Source: Rubrobacter taiwanensis
Lineage (GTDB): Bacteria; Actinomycetota; Rubrobacteria; Rubrobacterales; Rubrobacteraceae
Direction: 5' to 3'
Assembly (NCBI RefSeq): GCF_004337705.1
Contig: NZ_SKBU01000012.1
Location: 62,001-126,000, forward strand
Length of the DNA stretch: 64,000 bases
Shown: piece after piece, positions 58,130 through 64,000 of the stretch
Layout of the letters: every line of letters starts with the position of its first letter
Numbering within the stretch: position 1 is the stretch's first letter
Position numbers and translations under genes: made by a program
The notes under the pieces: model-generated
The model's input: the letters and a program-made list of their open reading frames with translations, nothing else
Told to the model about the DNA's origin: nothing
The model's database searches: none

Positions 58130-58733
58130 GGCCCGCCCGGTGCTCCTTTACCGCCCGCTCCAGGGCCGCGGCGGCGAAGAACATCGTCACCGGCCAGAAG
58201 AAGAGGAGGCCGACGGTCGTGAAGGTCAGGAGCAACAGCAGAGAGCCGGCTATGAGCGCCACCGAGACGGCGTTGAGCGGCTTTCGCAGAGCGGCGAGGG
58301 TCGCGTACCGGACCGTGTCCCGCAGCCCGAGGTCGTCCCGGACCAGCGCCGGGAACAGGAAAGGAGCCACCACAGTGACGATAAACGCCAGCGCCAGCGT
58401 GAGGGAGAGCGCCGCCGTCCAGAAGATCCCCTCGCGCGCGGCGTAGAACTGGACGTTGAAGAGTATGGCGGCGAAGATGAAGACCAGGAGCAGGAAGATG
58501 ACCCAGGACCGCAGGAAGTACCTCAACCCGGAGGCGAAGAAGTCCCGCAGGCCGAACTCCTCGTCGCGCACCCCGCGCACGGCGGCGTCGGCCACCGCCG
58601 CCAGGGCCGGAGGGAGCAGGAGAACGGTGAGCCCGAGCGGGAAGCTCAGGAGACCGGTCCATAGCACGGTCCCCAGCCGGTCCCAGATGCGCGAGAGGGC
58701 CACCACCGTAAATGACTCGCGCCAGTCTTCCAC
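58110..58733 (-). CDS. DUF624 (YesL-like) membrane protein
   Basis: A 207-residue membrane protein with about five hydrophobic segments, beginning GTVLWTGLLSFPLGLTVLLLPPALAA. DUF624/YesL proteins often accompany carbohydrate ABC importers such as the Yte/Yes systems; their function is unknown. The GTG at 58733 follows TATACT (58740-58745) by only six bases, so the mRNA is probably leaderless. It is divergent from the debranching enzyme gene. Confidence 0.82.
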   Translation of the reverse strand: MEDWRESFTVVALSRIWDRLGTVLWTGLLSFPLGLTVLLLPPALAAVADAAVRGVRDEEFGLRDFFASGLRYFLRSWVIFLLLVFIFAAILFNVQFYAAREGIFWTAALSLTLALAFIVTVVAPFLFPALVRDDLGLRDTVRYATLAALRKPLNAVSVALIAGSLLLLLTFTTVGLLFFWPVTMFFAAAALERAVKEHRAGPTPSRP

Positions 58734-58807
58734 GGCTCCAGTATAGTCTTATAGTCTTCCGCGGCGCTTGCAGTATTCTCAGGAGAGAGAAGGGAGAAGA
58801 TATCAGT

Positions 58808-60772
58808 TTGCTGAACGGATCGGTGTGGGTGACGGCGGGCAGTGCGTTCTGCATCTCGGACGCCCGGGGTGACGTGCGCGGCCGGGAGGAGGGGCTCTTC
58901 TACCGGGATACGCGCCACCTGTCCAGGTTCGTGCTGCGGGTGAACGGGGAGATCCCGCACCTGCTCTCCTCCGAGAGTTCCGGGGACTGCGCGGGCTTCT
59001 ATCTCTTCGCCCCGGCGGGCGGCTCGCGCAACGGTCTGAGCATCATGCGCCGCCGCGAACTCGCCGGCGGTCTCCGGGAGGAGATCCGGCTCACCAACCA
59101 CACCCGGAGGCCCGTGGAGGCGCTGCTGGAGCTGGAGCTGGACGCGGACTTCGCCGACCTCTTCGAGGTAAAGGAACACCCGGCCGGAAGGACCGACGAG
59201 CCGGTGCGTGAGGACGGTGGCGGGCTGCGATTCGTCTACCGGCGAGAGGATTTCCGCCGCGATACCCGGGTCCGGTTGGAGACCGCCGAAGGTGGGGTGA
59301 AGCTGGACTCGGGCAGGGTCGGCACGCGCCTCTCCCTGGAGCCCAAGCAGACCGCCACCGTACTCGTCACCATCACGCCGGAGGCGGGCGGGGTGCCGGC
59401 CGCCGCACCCGCCGGTCCGCAACGGTCCGTATCCCCCGCCCTGCACACCGATTGGGAGACGCTGGAGAGGACCTGGGAGCAGAGCCTGGCGGACCTGCGG
59501 GCGCTCAGCTTCCGGCTGGACGGCGAGCCCGGGCTCCTGCTGGCCGCCGGGCTGCCGTGGTTCATGACCCTCTTCGGGCGGGACGCCCTGATCACCGCCT
59601 TCCAGACCGTCCATCTCGACCCCGAATTTTCCAGGAGTACGCTGCGGGCTCTGGCCCGCCGGCAGGCTACGGACTTCGACGACTTCCGGGACGCGGAGCC
59701 CGGCAAGATCCTGCACGAGCTGCGCTTCGGGGAGCTGGCGCACTTCGGCGAGGTGCCCCACTCGCCCTACTACGGTACGGTGGACGCCACCCCGCTCTTT
59801 TTGGTCCTGCTGCACGAGGCGTGGCGCTGGACGGCGGACGAAGAGTTCGTGCGCGAGCTGGAAAGGCCCGCCCGGCGGGCGCTGGAGTGGATCAAACGCT
59901 ACTCCGACACCGACGGCGACGGCTACGCCGACTACCGGATGCGCTCCTCGCGCGGCCTCAACAACCAGGGCTGGAAGGACTCCGACAACTCCGTCCTCTA
60001 CGCCGACGGCACGCGGGCCGAACCGCCGATAGCCCTCTGCGAGGCCCAGGGCTACGTATACGACGCGCTGATGAGGAGCGCCGAACTCGCCGAACGGGTC
60101 TGGAGGGACGCCGGGCTCGCCCGGAAGCTGCGGGAAGATGCCGCCGACCTCAAGCGCCGCTTCGACCGGGACTTCTGGGTGGAGGCGCGGGGCGGCTACT
60201 ACGCCCTCGCCCTCGACGGCACGGGCCGGCAGGTGGACTCCGTGACCTCCAACATGGGGCACCTGCTCTGGAGCGGCATCGTCCCGGAGGAGCGGAGCCG
60301 GGCCGTCGCCGACCGGCTGATGGAGGACGCGCTCTTCAGCGGCTGGGGCGTGCGCACCATGAGCGAGGAGGACGGCGGCTACAACCCGATCGAGTACCAC
60401 AACGGCACCGTCTGGCCGCACGACAACTCGCTCATAGCCTACGGCCTCTACCGCTACGGCTACCGGGCCGAGGCCAACAGGATCGCGACCGCCATGATAG
60501 AGGCCGCCCGGCACTTCGACTACCGGCTGCCGGAGGTATTCGCCGGCTACCGGCGGGAGGAGACGCGCTTCCCGGTCGGGTACCCGACCACGTGCAGCCC
60601 CCAGGGCTGGGCCGCGGGCACACCACCGCTCCTGGTGCGCGCCATGCTCGGCCTGGAGCCGGACCCGGAGAGCTGCGAGCTGGCGCTCGACCCCGCCCTG
60701 CCCGAGCCCCTCTCTACCCTGCGCCTGGAGAACGTCCCGGCCTTCGGGGAACTTTGGACGGTCGAGGGGTAA
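58808..60772 (+). CDS. Amylo-alpha-1,6-glucosidase/glycogen-debranching-type enzyme
   Basis: A 654-residue cytoplasmic enzyme. The N-terminal GDE_N-type domain begins LNGSVWVTAGSAFCISDARG and contains GLFYRDTRHLSRF. The C-terminal part is an alpha/alpha toroid: FGRDALITAFQ, EPGKILHELRFGEL, SDTDGDGYADYRM, GWKDSDNSV and YNPIEYHNGTVWPHDN, which holds carboxylates typical of the catalytic acid and base. TTG 58808 is used because the earlier frame runs into the divergent promoter; GGGAGAAG precedes it. It probably trims oligosaccharides imported by the neighbouring ABC system. Confidence 0.9.
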   Translation: MLNGSVWVTAGSAFCISDARGDVRGREEGLFYRDTRHLSRFVLRVNGEIPHLLSSESSGDCAGFYLFAPAGGSRNGLSIMRRRELAGGLREEIRLTNHTRRPVEALLELELDADFADLFEVKEHPAGRTDEPVREDGGGLRFVYRREDFRRDTRVRLETAEGGVKLDSGRVGTRLSLEPKQTATVLVTITPEAGGVPAAAPAGPQRSVSPALHTDWETLERTWEQSLADLRALSFRLDGEPGLLLAAGLPWFMTLFGRDALITAFQTVHLDPEFSRSTLRALARRQATDFDDFRDAEPGKILHELRFGELAHFGEVPHSPYYGTVDATPLFLVLLHEAWRWTADEEFVRELERPARRALEWIKRYSDTDGDGYADYRMRSSRGLNNQGWKDSDNSVLYADGTRAEPPIALCEAQGYVYDALMRSAELAERVWRDAGLARKLREDAADLKRRFDRDFWVEARGGYYALALDGTGRQVDSVTSNMGHLLWSGIVPEERSRAVADRLMEDALFSGWGVRTMSEEDGGYNPIEYHNGTVWPHDNSLIAYGLYRYGYRAEANRIATAMIEAARHFDYRLPEVFAGYRREETRFPVGYPTTCSPQGWAAGTPPLLVRAMLGLEPDPESCELALDPALPEPLSTLRLENVPAFGELWTVEG

Positions 60773-60903
60773 GATAGAATCACGAGCGGTTGCTATTCGG
60801 AATTTTTTCTATCAACCGGCTGCGTATGTGTAGCTAGCACCTAGTTTGGTGACTAAAATGAGGCCGATGCCGGCTGAAGCAGCAGAGGAAGGTTAGGGGC
60901 TCG

Positions 60904-62061
60904 ATGCAGAACAAGTACCGTCTGATGTCGCCCGGTCCGACCCCCATCCCGCCGGAGGTATCGGCGGCGGGGGCGTTGCCGATCATCCACCACCGCACGC
61001 CGGAGTTCGGCGAGGTGTTCACCCGCGTGAACGAGAACCTCAAGCGGGTCTTCATGACCGAGAACGACGTCTTCATCTACGCTGCGAGCGGCACCGGGGC
61101 CTTTGAGGGCGTCGTGCAGAATCTCTTCTCGCCCGGGGACAAGGTGCTCATCGTCAACAACGGCAACTTCGGCAACCGTTGGGTTAAGATGGGGCGGGCG
61201 TTCGGCCTGGAGGTCGTGGAGCTGGAGTACGGGTGGGGCCAGAAGGCCGACAACGACGAGGTGGCCGAGGCGCTCGCCAACGACCCGGAGATCACGGCCG
61301 CCGTCTGCGTCTCCTCCGAGACCTCTACGGGCACCGTGAACGACATCCAGGGCTTCGCGAAGGCGACCGAGAGCGTCGTTACGGTGGTGGATGCGATCTC
61401 GGGTCTTGGGGCGTGCGAGCTCCGGACCGATGAGTGGGGCGTGGACGTGGTCGTGGCCGGCTCGCAGAAGGCGCTCATGACGCCGCCGGGGCTCGGGTTC
61501 GTGAGTGTCTCCGAGCGGGCGTGGCGGGCGCACGAGGAGTCGAGGATGCCCCGCTACTACTTCGACTGGACGGCGGCGAAGAAGGCGGCGGCCAAGACCC
61601 CGCCGCAGACGCCGTGGACCCCGGCTGTAAGCGTCATCATGCAGCTGGATCTCGCGCTGCGGCAGCTGCTGGATGAGGGTTTGGAGAACGTCTTCGAGCG
61701 GCACGTGCTGCTCGGACGCGCGGCGCGCGCGGGCATCAAGGGCATGGGGCTCAGGCTCTTCGGGCCGGACGAGGATATGAACTCGGCGGTCACCGCCGCC
61801 TGGGTCCCGGAGGGCATAGACGGCAAGCAGCTGGTGCGCGCTATCTTCCGGGAGCACGGCATCCAGGTCGCCGGGGGGCAGGGTCCGATGGAGGGCAGGA
61901 TCTTCCGCATCGGCCACTGCGGGTACTTCGACGCCTACGACATCATCGCCACCATCGCCGCCACCGAGCTCGCGCTGGAGGCTCAGGGCTATCCCGTGGA
62001 GCTGGGCAAGGGCGTCGGTGCGGCCCAGAGAGTCTTCTCGAAGAGCGGAGCGAAGGTGTGA
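60904..62061 (+). CDS. Class V PLP aminotransferase, probable phosphoserine or serine-glyoxylate type
   Basis: A 385-residue aminotransferase. MSPGPTPIPPEV at the start and the PLP lysine in VVAGSQKALMTPPGLGFV (K about 194) are typical of the alanine-glyoxylate/serine-pyruvate group. Its stop overlaps the serA start by four bases. The likely role is to transaminate 3-phosphohydroxypyruvate made by SerA, replacing the classical SerC, as in several actinobacteria and archaea. The ATG at 60904 follows AGGGG. The 131-bp upstream region contains TAAAAT near 60854 as a possible -10 box. Confidence 0.9.
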   Translation: MQNKYRLMSPGPTPIPPEVSAAGALPIIHHRTPEFGEVFTRVNENLKRVFMTENDVFIYAASGTGAFEGVVQNLFSPGDKVLIVNNGNFGNRWVKMGRAFGLEVVELEYGWGQKADNDEVAEALANDPEITAAVCVSSETSTGTVNDIQGFAKATESVVTVVDAISGLGACELRTDEWGVDVVVAGSQKALMTPPGLGFVSVSERAWRAHEESRMPRYYFDWTAAKKAAAKTPPQTPWTPAVSVIMQLDLALRQLLDEGLENVFERHVLLGRAARAGIKGMGLRLFGPDEDMNSAVTAAWVPEGIDGKQLVRAIFREHGIQVAGGQGPMEGRIFRIGHCGYFDAYDIIATIAATELALEAQGYPVELGKGVGAAQRVFSKSGAKV

Positions 62062-63644
62062 AGGTACTCGTAACCGAGAAGCTGGCGGATGTAGCCGTAG
62101 ATTTCCTCAGAAAGGAGGGGTTCGAGGTAGACACCCTCTACGACCTCTCGCCGCAGGAGCTGCTGGAGCGTATAGGGGAGTACGACGGCCTCATCGTCCG
62201 CAGCGCCACGAAGGTGACGGCGGAGGTCATCGAGCGGGCCGGCCGGCTCAAGGCCATCGGCCGGGCCGGGATCGGGGTGGACAACATAGACCTCGAGGCC
62301 GCCTCCCGGCGGGGCATCCTGGTAGCCAACGCCCCGGAGAGCAACACGGTCGCCGCCGGGGAGCACACTCTGGGAATGATGCTCGCCGTCGCCCGGCGCA
62401 TCCCGCACGCCGACGCCTCGCTGCGAGAGCGGCAGTGGAGGCGGAGCGCGTTCAAGGGCGTGGAGGTCGCGGGGAAGACGCTGGGGCTGATCGGGATCGG
62501 GCACGTCGGCTCCATCGTGGCGCGGGGCGCTCTCGGGATGAGGATGCGTGTGCTGGCCTACGACCCGTACGTCGCCGCGGAGCGGATGCGGGACATGAAC
62601 GTGGAGCCCGCAGAGAGCCTGGAGCAGATCTACCGCGAGGCGGACTTCATCTCGCTGCACGTGCCCAAGACGCCGCAGACGGTCGGCCTGGTGGACGAGA
62701 AGGCCATCTCGATGATGAAGCCGACCGCCTACATCATCAACGTGGCGCGCGGCGGCATAGTGGACGAGAAGGCGCTCTACCGGGCCCTGAAGGAGGGCCG
62801 GATCGCCGGGGCTGCCATAGACGTCTTCGAGGACGAGCCGGCCACCGACTCGCCGCTCTTCGACCTGCCTAACGTGGTGGTCACCCCGCACCTGGGGGCC
62901 AGCACGGTCGAGGCCCAGGACCGGGCGGGCGTCACGGCCGCCGAGCAGGTCGCGGCGGCTCTGCGGGGCGGGGTCCCGGTCAATGCCATCAACGCTCCGG
63001 TCCCGGTCGGCGAAGGCGCGGAGTCCGTGGCGCAGTTCGCCGGGCTCTGCGAGATTCTGGGCCGTCTCCTGTACCAGCTCACCGACCGGCCCGGCAACAT
63101 CCTGAAGGTCGAGTACCGGGGCGAGATCGCCGACCGCGACACGCGCCTTCTGGACGTGGCGGCGCAGAAGGGTCTCCTGACCAACATGGTTCACGAGCCG
63201 CTAAACTACGTTAACACACCGGCGCTAACCCGCGAGCGGGGCCTGCGGGTCGAGACCTCCCGCATCCCGGAGAGCTCGGACTACACCAGCCTCATAACGC
63301 TGCGCCTGGAGGGCGGAGCCGGGGAGAGCGTGGTGAGCGGCACGCTCATCGGTCCCAAGATGGAGCCCCGGCTGGTGGAGATCCAGGGCTACACCATGGA
63401 CATCATCCCCGAGAAGCACATGCTCTTCATCCTGAACGAGGACGTGCCGGGCATGATCGGACGGGTCGGCACCATACTCGGGAATCACGGTATAAACATC
63501 GGCAACATGGCCGTGGGCCGCGGCGCGCCCGGCACCCGGGCCGCCATGGCGATCACGGTGGACGAGCCCGTCCCGGAGGCCGTGCTGCAGGAGATCCTGA
63601 AGATCCCCGGCTTCCGGGACGCCCGCTTCGTCACCCTGAGCTGA
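62058..63644 (+). CDS. serA: D-3-phosphoglycerate dehydrogenase
   Basis: A 528-residue enzyme for the first step of serine synthesis. The NAD-binding motif is GLIGIGHVGSIVA. The catalytic Arg, Glu and His are in NVARGGIVDEKAL, FEDEPATDSPL and PHLGAST. An allosteric-substrate-binding domain follows at about 320-450, and a C-terminal ACT domain (NEDVPGMIGRVGTILGNHGI) gives feedback control by serine. The GTG overlaps the aminotransferase stop (GTGA). Confidence 0.96.
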   Translation: MKVLVTEKLADVAVDFLRKEGFEVDTLYDLSPQELLERIGEYDGLIVRSATKVTAEVIERAGRLKAIGRAGIGVDNIDLEAASRRGILVANAPESNTVAAGEHTLGMMLAVARRIPHADASLRERQWRRSAFKGVEVAGKTLGLIGIGHVGSIVARGALGMRMRVLAYDPYVAAERMRDMNVEPAESLEQIYREADFISLHVPKTPQTVGLVDEKAISMMKPTAYIINVARGGIVDEKALYRALKEGRIAGAAIDVFEDEPATDSPLFDLPNVVVTPHLGASTVEAQDRAGVTAAEQVAAALRGGVPVNAINAPVPVGEGAESVAQFAGLCEILGRLLYQLTDRPGNILKVEYRGEIADRDTRLLDVAAQKGLLTNMVHEPLNYVNTPALTRERGLRVETSRIPESSDYTSLITLRLEGGAGESVVSGTLIGPKMEPRLVEIQGYTMDIIPEKHMLFILNEDVPGMIGRVGTILGNHGINIGNMAVGRGAPGTRAAMAITVDEPVPEAVLQEILKIPGFRDARFVTLS

Positions 63645-63668
63645 GCGCGTTTTTGGGAGGGTTAGATA

Positions 63669-63884
63669 ATGGCTTCGATTCTGGATAACGTGCGGGCCCG
63701 CTACCGGCCGTACGGGCAGGTTTTCAGGCCCGGGGACCGGGCACCTTTCACCGGCACGTACATCTGTAACCGGGGGACGATGCTGCCCCCGGTCCGGGTC
63801 CAGCTCTCCAGGGGCGAGGAGTTCCCGGAGGCGGAGGGTCTCGGGGAGCACACCCGCTGGAAGATGACGAACATTCAGGCGTGA
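63669..63884 (+). CDS. Small YjzC-like protein, 71 aa
   Basis: A 71-residue protein with the central motif GQVFRPGDRAPFTGTYICN, similar to the small YjzC-type family (RPGDRAPxxGxY). It has one cysteine and no membrane segment. GGGAGGG is eight bases before the ATG. Its role is unknown. It is 24 bp downstream of serA in the same direction. Confidence 0.75.
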   Translation: MASILDNVRARYRPYGQVFRPGDRAPFTGTYICNRGTMLPPVRVQLSRGEEFPEAEGLGEHTRWKMTNIQA

Positions 63885-63924
63885 GCCGGACGGGGGCCTC
63901 TCCGCCGGTATGATCCGGAGGCGT

Positions 63925-64000
63925 ATGTCCGAGGGGCGCAGGCTCAGAGTGCTAATGTCACGGCACGAGATAGCTCCGGAGCGGCTCCCCGGAGCCACGG
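63925..64000 (+). CDS. Start of an unidentified gene, cut by the window end
   Basis: An ATG at 63925 is preceded by CCGGAGG with three bases of spacing. Twenty-five codons are visible (MSEGRRLRVLMSRHEIAPER and on). This is too short to identify. Confidence 0.55.
   Translation, partial: MSEGRRLRVLMSRHEIAPERLPGAT

Overview
The window is about 65-70% GC and almost fully coding. It uses many GTG and TTG starts, packs genes with 1-14 bp overlaps, and often has -10 boxes only a few bases from the start codon. With the gene content (hut genes running through HutF, GatCAB, family II pyrophosphatase with CBS domains, sugar ABC uptake, RimK-like ligases) this points to a free-living, aerobic, deep-branching actinobacterium of the Rubrobacter type. 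That placement is an inference; there is no rRNA gene here to test it. No tRNA, rRNA, insertion sequence, CRISPR array or phage gene was found.

Layout. 38-2213: a small unknown gene, an LMW phosphatase/fructosamine kinase pair, and a PPOX-type flavoenzyme. 2303-13707: a nine-gene plus-strand run for histidine breakdown (RpiR regulator, YjiH-like carrier, HutH, M20 amidohydrolase, HutU, HutF, HutI, a MetE-like zinc methyltransferase, then an MFS carrier). 13704-16593: phosphoesterase, UspA and a membrane-anchored acidic protein. 16884-22445: a minus-strand run of sigma factor, zinc-free anti-sigma-like protein, TPR-CHAT protease and secreted subtilisin. 22536-25098: OmpR regulator, sensor kinase and a lone receiver. 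25073-30830: a tightly overlapping minus-strand operon of a lone receiver, three RimK-like ATP-grasp ligases, a mannitol-1-phosphate dehydrogenase-like enzyme, and an MFS carrier fused to a bare HisKA phosphoacceptor domain. 31149-35834: pstSCAB-phoU behind PhoB/PhoP-type repeats. 35898-53839: housekeeping genes (Rrf2 regulator, methyltransferase, PcrA helicase, pyrophosphatase, FolD, GatC, GatA and a separate GatB), MaoC and DUF2891 proteins, then a minus-strand set of an arginine-rich miniprotein, ABC exporter and protein kinase, a P-II-like/DUF1538 pair and an FHA-GGDEF protein. 53851-60772: a LacI-controlled sugar ABC importer, DUF624 protein and glycogen-debranching enzyme. 60904-64000: serine biosynthesis pair, a YjzC-like small protein and a truncated gene.

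The most unusual parts are (i) the ATP-grasp operon ending in an MFS-HisKA fusion with no ATPase domain, flanked by two output-less receivers; (ii) the sigma/TPR-CHAT/subtilisin cluster; and (iii) a 44-residue protein with 20 arginines behind a near-ideal ribosome binding site, whose promoter carries the same roughly 36-bp repeat element as the subtilisin promoter 31 kb away. The last link suggests one regulator controls both loci.
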